From Lingula anatina (lineage: Eukaryota; Brachiopoda; Lingulata; Lingulida; Lingulidae), in assembly GCF_001039355.2 (NCBI RefSeq), contig NW_019774814.1, positions 419,529-456,046 on the forward strand: a DNA stretch of 36,518 nucleotides. Reading direction: 5' to 3'. Every line of letters begins with the position of its first letter. Within the stretch, counting starts at the first letter, position 1. The translations under genes and the position numbers were made by a program. Under the pieces are notes generated by a model, which was not told the DNA's origin, did not search any database, and saw nothing but the letters and a program-made list of their open reading frames with translations. This document shows positions 23,301 through 33,500 of the stretch, one piece after another.

Positions 23301-23542
23301 AAACGGACTCGGAGTAACAGTTAAAATAAGACTGTTAAAACAAATAACATCATTTTTATGCATTTGGAACGATGCCTAAATAACAGCAGACCTATTTTGG
23401 CCAAGCAGCCTCAAACCACAAGAAATCTGGGTCCAGCAAACAAGGCCTCCGGCGCTGTAATAAAGGCAAATATATTGACTAGCTACCCTATATTCTTACC
23501 TAGAGCCCCTGGGGGCGCCGCTGAGGCAGCTGCCATACTCAT
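10474..23542 (-). CDS. ARNT: ARNT, aryl hydrocarbon receptor nuclear translocator (bHLH-PAS)
   Basis: Nuclear transcription factor that pairs with AHR, HIF-alpha or SIM-type proteins to bind E-box-like DNA sites. Exons in order: 23500-23542, 20919-20955, 20432-20500, 18784-18941 (or 18125-18282), 16536-16615, 16293-16385, 15756-15903, 15186-15380, 14679-14862, 14371-14477, 14023-14173, 12879-13182, 11279-11339, 10474-10748. All phases agree, giving 635 codons with the stop, close to Drosophila Tango and shorter than human ARNT. Start [12 protein letters not shown]; basic signal KKRKRAS near residues 17-23; basic region [11 protein letters not shown] near 51-61; helices with [15 protein letters not shown] from about 120 ([18 protein letters not shown]) with LYDLVHPDD and [18 protein letters not shown] about 320-420 ([32 protein letters not shown]); Gln-rich end with [12 protein letters not shown]. 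The next in-frame ATG (23536) could also start it. The gene is head to head with HOMER. Confidence 0.95.
10749..11278 (-). other. ARNT: ARNT intron 13, copy B
   Basis: AT-rich intron with nothing further seen; it matches copy A. Confidence 0.7.
11279..11339 (-). CDS. ARNT: ARNT exon 13 (copy B)
   Basis: A 61-nt exon coding [20 protein letters not shown]. It starts in phase 0 after an ACAG acceptor and ends one base into a codon before GTAACA. It is identical in sequence in copy A (6274-6334). It belongs to the low-complexity C-terminal activation region. Confidence 0.9.
11367..11398. repeat. poly-A run, copy B only
   Basis: A run of 32 A. Copy A has a short mixed A/G/C sequence at this place. 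It is another tract that differs between the copies. Confidence 0.9.
11621..12773. mobile_element. hAT-like non-autonomous DNA transposon, copy B only
   Basis: A stretch of about 1153 bp is absent from the same intron of copy A. Its ends are imperfect inverted repeats: CAGCGTTTTACACTCG on the left and, on the other strand at the right, CAGTGTTTGACCTCCG. Both are followed about 15 bp on by AGCAC and GCCAA. Inner ends hold further inverted and direct words (ACTCGCC/GGCGAGT on the left, GGCCTGT repeated on the right). CAG ends suit hAT elements, but I could not find a clean 8-bp target duplication (TTCAAACT left, CATGCTCC right). About 29 bp of right flank is also absent from copy A. No transposase is recognisable; the minus-strand frame at 11913-12203 is not a known domain. 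A piece near 12090-12180 starts [12 protein letters not shown] and stops soon. Confidence 0.6.
12879..13182 (-). CDS. ARNT: ARNT exon 12 (copy B), with nested donor sites
   Basis: A 304-nt exon coding a Ser/Pro/Gln-rich part that includes [16 protein letters not shown] and [15 protein letters not shown]. The donor used here is AGG|GTAAGT at 12878. A weaker donor, CAG|GTTTTA at 12893, would drop five residues. A strong donor inside the exon, CAG|GTAAGC after 13155, would drop about 91 residues and keep the frame. All three leave phase 0, so all can join exon 13. Copy A (6692-6995) has the same three sites. Confidence 0.85.
13460..13920 (-). repeat. tandem array derived from the ARNT exon 11 end, copy B
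   Basis: Same array as 7295-7750. Plus-strand cores CTTGCTTGGTTCAAC..TTGGGGCACA recur about every 90-130 bp; the unit nearest the exon (about 13890-13925) reads GTTCAACAATTGGTGCACA, closest to the exon itself. Confidence 0.75.
14023..14173 (-). CDS. ARNT: ARNT exon 11, end of PAS-B (copy B)
   Basis: A 151-nt exon coding [20 protein letters not shown], then [20 protein letters not shown] and [10 protein letters not shown]. These are the last strands of PAS-B, highly similar to human ARNT. The donor is CCAA|GTAAGAAC. Its last about 25 coding bases plus donor look like the source of the repeat array in the next intron. Confidence 0.93.
14371..14862 (-). CDS. ARNT: ARNT exons 9 and 10, start of PAS-B
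   Basis: Exon 9 (14679-14862) codes the PAS-A/PAS-B linker and the first PAS-B strand: [19 protein letters not shown], then [18 protein letters not shown]. Exon 10 (14371-14477) codes [20 protein letters not shown] and the following helix. Both sit only in the full-length copy; copy A has no counterpart. Confidence 0.93.
15186..15903 (-). CDS. ARNT: ARNT exons 7 and 8, PAS-A
   Basis: Exon 7 (15756-15903) codes [30 protein letters not shown] and [17 protein letters not shown]. Exon 8 (15186-15380) codes [19 protein letters not shown] and [12 protein letters not shown]. These strings are nearly those of vertebrate ARNT and define PAS-A. The ORF on the other strand at 15709-16020 is a shadow. 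Confidence 0.94.
16293..16615 (-). CDS. ARNT: ARNT exons 5 and 6, start of PAS-A
   Basis: Exon 5 (16536-16615) codes [20 protein letters not shown] and LKHLILE. Exon 6 (16293-16385) codes [20 protein letters not shown] and [11 protein letters not shown]. Exon 5 starts one base into the Gly codon shared with either bHLH exon. Confidence 0.94.
16616..18124 (-). other. ARNT: ARNT intron after the bHLH exons
   Basis: About 1.5 kb of AT-rich intron. The short open frames in it (for example 16918-17142 and 17575-17853) have no domain and match the composition. Nothing else is seen. Confidence 0.6.
18125..18282 (-). CDS. ARNT: ARNT alternative bHLH exon 4b
   Basis: A 158-nt exon with acceptor TTCTTGTAG and donor CGAG|GTAATG. 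It codes [47 protein letters not shown] and MKTLR, and begins and ends in the same phase as exon 4a. About 40 of 52 residues equal those of 4a. The basic region is identical, including the His, Glu and Arg that contact DNA in bHLH proteins. Changes fall in helix 1 and helix 2, which pair with the partner protein. The frame is intact and the codons have diverged mostly at silent positions, so selection on the protein is likely. Using both exons or neither would shift the frame. Confidence 0.9.
18283..18783 (-). other. ARNT: intron between the two bHLH exons
   Basis: 501 bp with ordinary splice ends, so steric blocking by a too-short intron does not explain exclusive splicing. Nothing else is seen. 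Confidence 0.7.
18784..18941 (-). CDS. ARNT: ARNT bHLH exon 4a (canonical-like)
   Basis: A 158-nt exon with acceptor TTCCCACCAG and donor CGAG|GTAATC. It codes [39 protein letters not shown] and [13 protein letters not shown]. It is the nearer match to human ARNT (NKMTAY and ILRMA). It is entered from exon 3, whose last two bases start the Arg codon, and leaves one base for the Gly completed by exon 5. Confidence 0.94.
18942..20431 (-). other. ARNT: ARNT intron 3, with a GC-richer island
   Basis: Mostly AT-rich. A piece at about 19365-19680 has a more even composition without a supported open frame; it may be a dispersed repeat. I cannot name it. Confidence 0.4.
20432..20955 (-). CDS. ARNT: ARNT exons 2 and 3, N-terminal nuclear signal and acidic part
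   Basis: Exon 2 (20919-20955) codes [12 protein letters not shown], a likely nuclear localisation signal. Exon 3 (20432-20500) codes [20 protein letters not shown] and FA, leading directly to the basic region as in vertebrate ARNT (DKERFAR). Both have standard GT-AG borders. Confidence 0.9.
20956..23499 (-). other. ARNT: ARNT intron 1
   Basis: About 2.5 kb, AT-rich. No gene, domain or clear repeat is seen. The minus-strand frame at 21966-22220 has no supporting signal. Confidence 0.6.
23500..23542 (-). CDS. ARNT: ARNT exon 1 (coding part)
   Basis: Codes [14 protein letters not shown] plus one base, followed by the donor GGTAAGAAT. Ala/Pro-rich, GC-rich and next to the divergent promoter, as expected of a first exon. 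Confidence 0.85.
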
Positions 23543-23839
23543 GGATAACCTGATAGCACAATAAAGCTTTGGAGTTGTTGTTATTCAACTGGACCACGTA
23601 TTACTTCGCCAAGTTCCTGGTTATTTTGCTTCCTTGATCCCGAAATATTGTAAGACAACAATAATTCCTCCTCGAACGTACCATGCGAGAATATGCGAGA
23701 TGTAGAACAACGCATGCCCTGTTGCTACAATTGACTAACTTCCGGGCAGACTGCCGAGATTGAGCTGAGGCTGATCGGTTACAAAAGTTTACAGTTCTTG
23801 TTGCTGAAGTTTGATGTGTCGGGTATGATAGCTTAAAAC
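23543..23839. promoter_or_regulatory. bidirectional promoter between ARNT and HOMER
   Basis: Only 297 bp separate the two start codons, which point away from each other. The stretch is GC-richer than its surroundings and has no TATA box that I can see. It holds an ETS-type site ACTTCCGG at 23738-23745, a partial NRF1-type word CGCATGC at 23711-23717 and a repeated ATGCGAGA near 23682-23701. These are features of housekeeping divergent promoters. Both 5' UTRs must lie inside it. Confidence 0.7.
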
Positions 23840-23844
23840 ATGGG
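23840..23844 (+). CDS. HOMER: HOMER canonical first coding exon (Met-Gly)
   Basis: ATGGG followed by a consensus donor GTAAGT. It leaves phase 2, completing GGG (Gly) with the first base of exon 2 at 31808 and reading M-G-E-Q-P-I-Y, the expected Homer start. It lies about 300 bp from the ARNT start on the other strand. Confidence 0.85.
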
Positions 23845-24485
23845 GTAAGTTTGTCAGTTGCCGCTGCTGGTTGACAGCAAATACATGTAGCGATAGTTAC
23901 TGCAGACGCCAGTCAAATTATTATGTGTGAATTTCCAAATTCCATTCATTTTATCAAAAATCAAAACAAAACAATTGCTACAGTCACTGAGTCAGACCTC
24001 AGCAAATATTGAGATACTGCCAAACTTAAAGTTTGCATTATTACACTTTGGCATTATTACACTTTGGCAATTTTAAACACGATGTTATATAAAGTTAACA
24101 TTTGCTGTATACTGTATATCATGTTTCTGGATTGCCTACTCTCCTTGCCACAGCTTATAATCGAAGTAAGGAGAAATATTTACTTGCATACCGGTAGATG
24201 AGAAAAGTGGAAATGATTGTCAGCCACATTATATCAGTATCTTTCAGACCCCAGCACCACTGCACGTATATTCCTGAAGGTACGGGGGGGGATTAATGGT
24301 AAAGTGAAAAATGTGAAAGTTATGGAGCGGAGTGTTGCAAAAGTACCAAGAAAATTTGGTGCTAAAGTGAATTATATTGGACAACTTCATCCCCCTTTTA
24401 GAATCCATTTCCTGTCCAATACCTGACTGCTGGGCTGTAAATCAATGTTTGCTGGTCAATGTTTGAGCTTTCAAATATTATTAAA

Positions 24486-24532
<47 letters not shown>

Positions 24533-27500
24533 GAGGGCCCAAGTTTGTGTGCACTGCTGTCACTGACAGACTTGTTTATCAATGAATCAAAAAGCTACAT
24601 GCAGTGCTCTCTTTATGCTTTTATATTTGAAGAATAAAAGATGAAACCAAAGTGTGGCCAACACATGATAAAGATCCATAGAGAAGTAGAAACAATAAAA
24701 GTATATATTTAAAAGTATATTAAAAATTACATTTAAGTTTAAAACTATATTGTACATATTATAAAATGTCTCAGGGTCATACTTTCTATATCTACAAATC
24801 CCTCAAAGCTTTCCCCATTCAAAGTTAAAAAATGATAAACCAACTCAAATAAAGTATCTGATGTCAATATTTCCAATAAATATATAGAGGTTAGTATAAA
24901 ACTCTGAACAACCATGGCTTAAATAGGATAAATAAGTAAAACTGGAAATCCAAGAGCAGGGACAGGTTGATTCTTACTGAGTAGGACTTAATTGTTATTT
25001 AAAAAATTTAATTGTAGAAAATTAGATTTGTTGCAAAAACTTCAAGGATACCTTTAAGTAAAGCCTACCTATCCCAAGGGTTCTAGGCAGTATAAAACTG
25101 TTCATTTTTTCACACCATGGGAATATTTTTCCAATATGCCAGGAGATGAATAAATTGTGACACATTTTAATGTAAAAAATATGCACATTTGTTAAGGAAA
25201 TGCAGCACTCGCACAGAAATGTCAGTTTTAAATTGACAAAAATTTTCAGTGACTCCACGAGGTTGATAATAGAACCTTAGAAGTCAAGTTTTTTTTTAGA
25301 TATTGTATAATTGGCATCCTTTACAAAAATGTCATGCTTGTAGAATATTTGGCACACACTCATATTAAGCACATGCCACAGATGAGTTTATTAATATCTG
25401 ACCTTGTTACTTTGACAAAATAAAAGTCACTACAACATAGAATGCCTGGTCACTGTGATGGAATTTTTGGCACCCTGTGGCACCATTTGTCCAGCTAATT
25501 CATATATAGATTTACTGTATTTGACCATTTTAAATCATGGCATGCATTTTGCAGTTTAATCAAGATAATGATCCGATTTAGTATATTTTTGTTTTGTTTT
25601 GAGTCTTGGTGGACCAGATATAAAGTTAAGTTTTTTACAGTATGAACATATTGTGTCATTTTAAAGTTCAGAGAAGGAAAATAAGTAATTTGGACTCAAG
25701 TGGTTTGGATTGTCTTAATTTCATATTTTCTGTAGATGTGTGCCTTTTTTGTCATAATTGTGCTGTGAACTTTTGCAAGTTTTTCTATCTAGTTAAGATG
25801 CATTATAAGATAGAATCAATTTACTAGTATGAATTTTTTTTTCTTTTTTTTTTTGGGGGGGGGGCAGACATACCATGATCAAAAGGATTTTAACAAAAAA
25901 AAAATGTTATTAGTCTTACATAAGGAATGTATCTTGAGTTTAAGTTCCCTCTCAAGACTGTTAAAAATGACCTCAGCCAAGTACTGTAGTCTGTAGAAAT
26001 TGATGAAAAGATGGTAATAGAACCACTTAAGAAGATAAGGAATATCTGCATTCCTAATGCATGATTGCAATGTCTAGAAGATATTATCTGTAAACTGTGA
26101 CTTATCTAATTGTGGGGGCTGCTATTCTCTGTTACAGACTGAGTAGAATTCCACTGATATGATATCGCAGCTAAAGCAACTCACGCCTGACCAAGTGCCT
26201 CTATTTGTACTGATATATCTGCAGCCATGAGTAAATAAAGGGACAATTAATGAAGGGAGTCTGTGTTAAGACTTGGAAGGGAGGCAGTTGTATAGAACAA
26301 GTCATATTTAATTCATATTCAGCATGACTCACTAAATCATTCATTAATTAATTTGGATTTACATACATTTTTATTAAGAACACTTTTCACTGTAGAATTG
26401 ATTGCACATTCTATAGCATCATAGATTGCTATCTTGTACCAGTATTGATAAACTGACAAAAAAGCCATTAGATTTTAGAAGTGCAAGATAATGTGTACTA
26501 GCACTGAAGTTCAGGTAAAGTGCAACTTGTTAACTGATTCTTATTTCACTGGCCATCTGCTGTAAATGCCTAGCATTTAGATGCAACCACATGTGTGTCA
26601 CTCAAATTGCAATTAGCCCTGAAATACCGTAAAAGGAAAGCAATCATAACAAATTTATTGCTGTATGTTATATTTACTAGTAATAGTAAGCACTTTGAAT
26701 ATTTCTGAAAATTTGGGTAAATTCTGATGTAAATGCACATGTAGCCAGGTGACCATATATGTATGGAACTGCATTGCATTTTTTTTTTTTGAAATTATAA
26801 GCAGCACTGGTAAGCATTTAAATTGGAGTTCAAAGTAAAGTGAAGACCAAATATTCAGCTAGATATTAATATTAACTATTACAGCTGCCAACTTGCCAAA
26901 TGAAAATATCTTTTATCTTGTTTTTTTATTTTTTAATCAAAGATTTTGTCTTAGGCCCCATTACAATAAATACCATCAGTCTATTAAGATTGATCCAACT
27001 GTGCTGGGACTCTCACCGAATGCAATCTGCAACAGATTTACAAGTCACCTCCTAGTGTAAAGTGGAATACAGAAATGCTGGTGATTACTAGTATATATAT
27101 ATCTATGAATATGTTGGAAACAAGAGAAGGCATCTTCATCAGTTAAGCTGATTGCACTCAGTGAGAGTCCCCATAGAGTTGGATCGATCTGCATAGACCG
27201 ATAGGGTCTATGGGAATGGGATCTAGCTTATTGTAATTTATTTGCTGTTGCTTTTGATGAATGGTCATTAAGTGGTACTAATGTTTTTAGCCATAACATT
27301 CCGACTCTCACTTGAAACATGGCTGCTTACGAGGAGATACAGGACGAACTGATCAGGGCCTGGGTCATACAACAGCAACAAGACAAGATGAAGAGGCAAG
27401 ATTTGTGTTGGTGTCAGGTTGGGGTGTGGAGGAATTTCTTTTTTGAAAAATTATTCTGTAAAGGTAGATTGTGTCTCAGCTTATTATTGGAGGAACTCAC

Positions 27501-30500
27501 AGTGTCTAAATATGTGAAAGATGCCTCTGTGTATTTCCTTATCTGTAACAGGGGTGGATCCAGAGATATTTTCTGACAGTCTTCCAAATTATCTTTGTTG
27601 ATCCATCCTCCATTTTTGACCATCTTCCAACAGAAAAAATTAGATTCCCGTCAATGTAAACTAAAAAATATATCTTCCAGAAGACCCAGAAGACAGCCTC
27701 AATCCACCCTGTGTTACTATGTTGAAGTGTCCATGCCACATTTCATTTTTTTAAAATCAAAGATATATTAGAAAGATGATGCATTTGAGTACTTGTTCAG
27801 TTTGACAACTTGAGTGTAAATTTAATCTTAATTTTGTGATAAAATCTGCAGTCTGGGAGATGAAAAAAGATCTTTTTGGAACTCAACCCCAAGGATACTG
27901 GGGTTTTAAATTTGTAGAAATACTGGAGGTTCTCTGGATATGTAGGAAATCTACAGTTTTTTTGTTCAAAGACTTTTAACGCACTAGCTACATATACACT
28001 TTGGTCAGTTGTCTTTTGTGAGTTCAGTCAAAATTATTAACTTTATGAGAAAGTGGGAATGCAAAGGAGTTGGATTGTGAAAATCTTTATTTCTAAAATC
28101 TTAAGAGGGATATGAATTTGATTAAAATTACAAGGATTTACCAAGTTGTATGTGGGCCCAAAATTGATAACTGTTCTTGGATTTGTCATTTTGGCAGAAT
28201 ATCTACCATTGTTTCAACATAATGCATTTAAATCTAGGCAGTGATTATTCTTGCCTTCTGGAAACCTATTCTGCTTCAAAAAAGAATAGTTTCTGTTTTC
28301 ACAATAATTATTGCAGATTGTTTTATTGAACAGAAAATGTCAGCAAAACCAAACAGACAAATAAAATTGTTTCTTTGTTGGTGCCACACTTAATGCCTGA
28401 TGTCTTTGGTCAAGTCATGCAAATATGTTGGTAAGAATGCTCTCCTGTAAAATTGGATGCTGTTTGCAGAATAGCATCTTAAACGTTCTTGATAGCATGT
28501 TTGAATGCTTGGCGTAAGGGATTTTCAGGTTTGCTGATTAGAGATCTATACCTAACGGAATTGGGATTTCGTAAACCCCAATGTGCGTAGGTTTATTTGA
28601 AATGTGGTTAGGGGTAGATCTAATTAACTCTTGAGTAGGCAGAGCAAAAATGTACCTGTTGACTGAGAAGTCATTTTTCATTCCTCAGCTGGTAATGCAT
28701 TATTATAATGTGAAAGTGGCTCCAGTGGGCCATTCTTCACACAGCCTGGGCTTATGACAGTATGACTATAGTTTTTGTTATGAATGAATAGGGTAAACCT
28801 GTTTATGCACACAGTAATGAGTATGATGAAGCAGTTTGTATACAGACAAAGTAGTGTTGCTTGTAAATGTTTTCCCTTTGTAAGAATAATTATAGGGCTG
28901 TTTGGAATACAGTAGTTAGGAGATACGATAGTGCACCATGCTATATAGTAGCAATATGAAACTAGTTGGCTCTTCATATTTTTTTTCATAATAGATTTGT
29001 TTCATTTATGTCATTTCTAAAAATATTTTTTGCTACTGAGTTGGTCCAGCATGGTTGACCATCATTAAATGTTTATCTATAATGGTGGTTTGATATGCTT
29101 TCCACCTGTTTTATGTGACAAATTATGCGAATGGCAATTTTATTGTGTTAAATTAAGCAGTGACCCAGTTAAAGTTTTTGTGACTTATTGTCTGACTGGG
29201 TATATTGCCTGACACTTGCAGTTAAAGAAGGTTATTAAAATGGAAGTTCAGAACCGCAACATTTTATTGGGGTTTCATAAAGGTTAATGTACCCCGTTAC
29301 TGGATATACACTTCCCAAGTGTTTGGCATTCCTCCTAATATGTTTATTTAATCAGTTGATTGGAGTTACGTTTTATAAAGAATTCTTCATTATTTTAGAC
29401 ATTGATTACCTTAAGGTAAAGGTAATAATTGTGCAGCTCGAGTAATTCAATTAAAGAAAGGAACCAGAAAAAGCAACTGCTTGTATTGATCAAATAGCTT
29501 GAGGATCAATACCTAGCAATTGCCAATACTGGTGTAATTCCTTGCTTCTCCCAGGGCAGTTAATTTTTGATATAAGAGCTGCGGATAAGTGTTATGCTAT
29601 TGTGGTGGAAGTGATATTATTACTGTCAGGAGCTTGTGAAGGAATCTGGGAGAATGTCTTCGTCAGAGTCTGAAGAAGACAGTTGGGATTGCCTGTGAGT
29701 GGAAAATACTTAACGTGATTACCTTCATTTTCCATTTTCATTTACTGCTCCATTGCTCAAAAATTTTAAACAATCTACTGTATGTCATAGTCTCCAGCAG
29801 CTTTGTTTAAATTGCATAAAACCTGCGTATGTTAAAAAAATGAGGATCTTGGAAGTGTTTTTTATAGTTGCTATATGAGAAGATAGGAAGAAATTATTTG
29901 CTGGGTTCAATAATTGGTGGTGTTGGTGGCGAGAGCGTGAGTCACCCTGTGATGCTCGAGCAATAACACCTTGATAACCGAGCGGCGCGGTAAATTGTTA
30001 AAATACTGAGATAGATACTTGAGCGAGGTTGACAATTATTGAAGGTGGATTTACACAACAAAGATGTTATTTGCTGTGACAGAATAACAGTTGGAAAAGC
30101 AGTTGTTAGCACGATCAAATGTGTTTGAATGTGTAGCTTAGTTCTCAGTTGTCTTTTTTTACAATATAAGTAGTACATGTTAACTGTTACCACATGGGTT
30201 GAATTTGAATCTCTTGGATTCATGAAATGTTACCAGTCTGGTATTGGATGTGATGTGCATCCTTTTGTTATCGTGAGGGACTTCCCTTTGCACCATGGCC
30301 TCCAGAGAACACTGAAAACTGATACCAGAAACTTCCATGTATGGACACAGAGGCATGCTGAGAGCAGAGAGATGACTTTCTAGTATCTTCTGAAACTCAG
30401 GGTGTTTCTTTTCCTGGAGACGGGTCTCTGGGTGTTCTTCTGGGGTCTTTGGGTGTTCGCTTTGGTCTTAGTGTCAGGCTTGTATTTATAATGAGGTAGT

Positions 30501-33500
30501 TCACTGACTGAAATGGAGTATAGAAATGTTGACAAAAATTCCCATATGTAGAAGGTTTGTATTTGTAATGGAGACTGCCTGAAGCTTGATTTTAAGAGAT
30601 TTTAATGAGTGATATGAGTGGTTTGAGGTGGGCACAGATATGTTCAACAACTGGCAGATATGTTCGATGATGTTTGTAGTTATGCACACATGTCAGGTCA
30701 ACTGAAGGAAGCAGGTGATCGAGCTTGCTGTATAATTAGTCAGGATAATTCCATTTGAATTGACCATTTGCAGCAGTTCTGATCCTTTGGGAATTCAGTA
30801 TTCGAAACATGTTTTGCAGATTCTGATTTAGATGATATGGCTTTTTTAAAGGGACAATCCTACAAAAAAATGAGAATAGGTGAGGTTAGAAACTTCACAT
30901 ACTTGATGCAAATTTAAAGGTCTTTAGAAATATTACTATTATGTGAATTGATATTGAAGACCTTCAGATAAAGATGATTTCACATGACATTTAGACTACA
31001 TAGATTGTTTCTTATAAGTCATTGTCTTCTTGTACAAATTTTTGTGGCATAAATATATTGAGTGATGGGTAATTACTAACAGTAGGCATTATGCAACTTT
31101 AATCATCTATTATTTGTGAGCGTATCCTGTTGGCAGTTATTTCTGTGGATTGTGTCATAATTTGTTAAAACTTTCATGAAAACAGCAACATTTTTCACGG
31201 TAGTAAGATTCTTGTGTCCAGCTAGTTAGACAGAAGACCATTGTAAAAACTATCTCAGCCATGTCACTGAGTACAAGGTATGACATTGGGGAATTCTTCA
31301 AATTATATATGAATTACTATTTATGGATCGATTTCAGTAATGGGTTATTACATGGTATCTCCCTCAAGCTCCGTAACTTATTTCCCTTCCTAAAATTTTT
31401 GTCATTTCCATTTATGCCAGTTTGGCCCAAGAGAGTTGAAAACTGGAGCATATTGCTTGTTTTTTCTTTTTTAAATGGAGATGAAGATTAGATTGAAAAT
31501 GATTTATGGAGGGGGAAAATGTTACAGACAGGAAAAATACTGTAGAATGGCCTGTTCTGCAAATTATCTGTTCCTGGCTGTGATTCACATATATTTCAAA
31601 TATTCCCCAAAGATATGCATACAAACTACAGAACAGTCCATGCAATATCCAAAATCGATACATTTATTTCTATTATTCACTTTTTTTGTGTGGTCTAAAC
31701 TAATCACATTTACCATTATTATATATATATATATATATGTATAAAGTAACCCATTGCTCTGGATGATTTCTTAGGACTATTTAATCATTGTGAATGTATT
31801 TTTCCAGGGAGCAGCCCATCTACACCACCAAGGCTCATGTGTTCCAGATAGACCCCCAGACCAAGAAGAACTGGATGCCCGCCAGCACAGTGGCTGTTAG
31901 TGTAGCCTACTACTATGACAGCAACAGGAACTCCTACAGGATCATCAGTGTGGAGGGAACCAAGGTTAGTGATTCCGGCTTTGTTTTAGCAGTGTGCTAT
32001 ATAGATTTTCTTTCATTTTGAAAATTAACTTGTGGAACGTGCTAAACAAAAGTGCCTAGCATGGAAACCAAATCAAGCTTCTGTTATCCAGTTACCACCA
32101 TTGTTAAAAATTAAATATAAGCATATTAATAAATTGACTCTTATTAAAAGAATAAGTGCTTGACAGTATCTTATTTTAGGCCATGAAAACATGAAAATTA
32201 ACAGAATTCTATTATTAAAAATGATTTTTACTAGAAAACTTATTAACTGTAAAAGCATTTCATAAGTCTTTAGTATGAGAGATTTACAAATTATATTAAG
32301 ATCTATTTTTGACATTAAATTGTCAAGGAAAATTTTATCTTATTATTTCAGGCCATCATTAATAGCACCATCACACCTAACATGACCTTCACCAAGACAT
32401 CACAGAAGTTTGGACAGTGGTCAGACCCAAGGGCTAACACAGTGTATGGACTGGGCTTTGCTACAGAAGCAGACCTTCAAAAGGTAGGGATGGTCACTTC
32501 AGCAAATGGCCAATGGGCACCTATATAGAGCCTGCTACCTTGATATCCTTATTTCCTTGTTTCCTAAAAGAAACCCTTTTAAACCCAGGTCAGAAAATTT
32601 CCACCATGACATTGTTGATTAAACGCCTTTGTTTTTTTCTCGTGTTTAATCATAACAGTGACTTAATTGTGGCGTGTTAAAAGCTTCAACAAAACCCCCT
32701 GCTGTGTTGTATATCATTTTTATATATACACTTTGCACTCAGCTTCCTCGTATGGGTTGTTTGCCATGTAGGACCTGTTCTTTTCTCTAACAATAAATCG
32801 GGACTTCCTCATCATGACCAGATTGGTGGGTTGGTGAGTGTGGTGAAAAAAGCTTTGTGATATGGGGGGGAGGGGGGGGGGGGAATTAAAAATCTGTACT
32901 ACTGGTACGGCTGGAAAATGTCAGCTAGATAACCACATGGTCAAACCCTTGATGGGACAATTATTGAACTTGCAACAAACTGTTCAGCACACAACGTAAG
33001 GTTGATAAGTACAAACTATACACAAAGTACTATAGAAAAGTAATTTTCCTCTATTGGACAGCCAAGAAATATGCCCTAAGAAGGAAGGCTAAGATTTAAC
33101 CAATGCTGCTTGTTTTATGCTCTTGCCACCATTTTGGATACATGTACATGTACTCTTAAAAAAATAAAAAATCAAAAAATCAATGTAAATAATAAGATAA
33201 TTGAATTTTGACTCGACACTGATCTACATTTCCATTATTATGTCTCAAGATATTTTGCAAATCCAAATCTCAGACTAAATTTACATTTACACCCATTTTT
33301 ACTACTATTAAAAAAAGATTAAAAAAGATTAGATGGAATAATTTTTTTTGTTTGTTTTTTTCAGTTTATAGAAAAGTTTCAAGAGGTGCGTGAGCTAGCT
33401 AAACAGACGCCTGGTGAGAGCAATGGTTCAGGAGAACCCCACTCCCCCCTGGCTACCCACCCTGTACATGCGGCACCACTACATTCCAGGAATTCCAGTG

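Larger units (their letters stand above)
23845..31807 (+). other. HOMER: HOMER intron 1
   Basis: About 8 kb, AT-rich. Contents reported separately: a (TA)n tract, a foldback repeat and three candidate alternative first exons. A T-run followed by a G-run lies at about 25836-25863. The other open frames have no domain or signal. Confidence 0.75.

Noticed and set aside
24217-24426. Plus-strand frame near the HOMER start as another first exon
   Set aside because: It starts at a non-ATG codon, and the ATG nearby (24213) reaches its donor in phase 1, which does not fit exon 2.
29900-30000. GC-richer piece with GAGCGGCGCGG as a tRNA or small RNA gene
   Set aside because: It does not fold into a tRNA cloverleaf by eye and lacks the A and B box order.
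30177-30383. Plus-strand frame of 68 codons in HOMER intron 1
   Set aside because: No acceptor or donor in a fitting phase and no domain; considered intronic.
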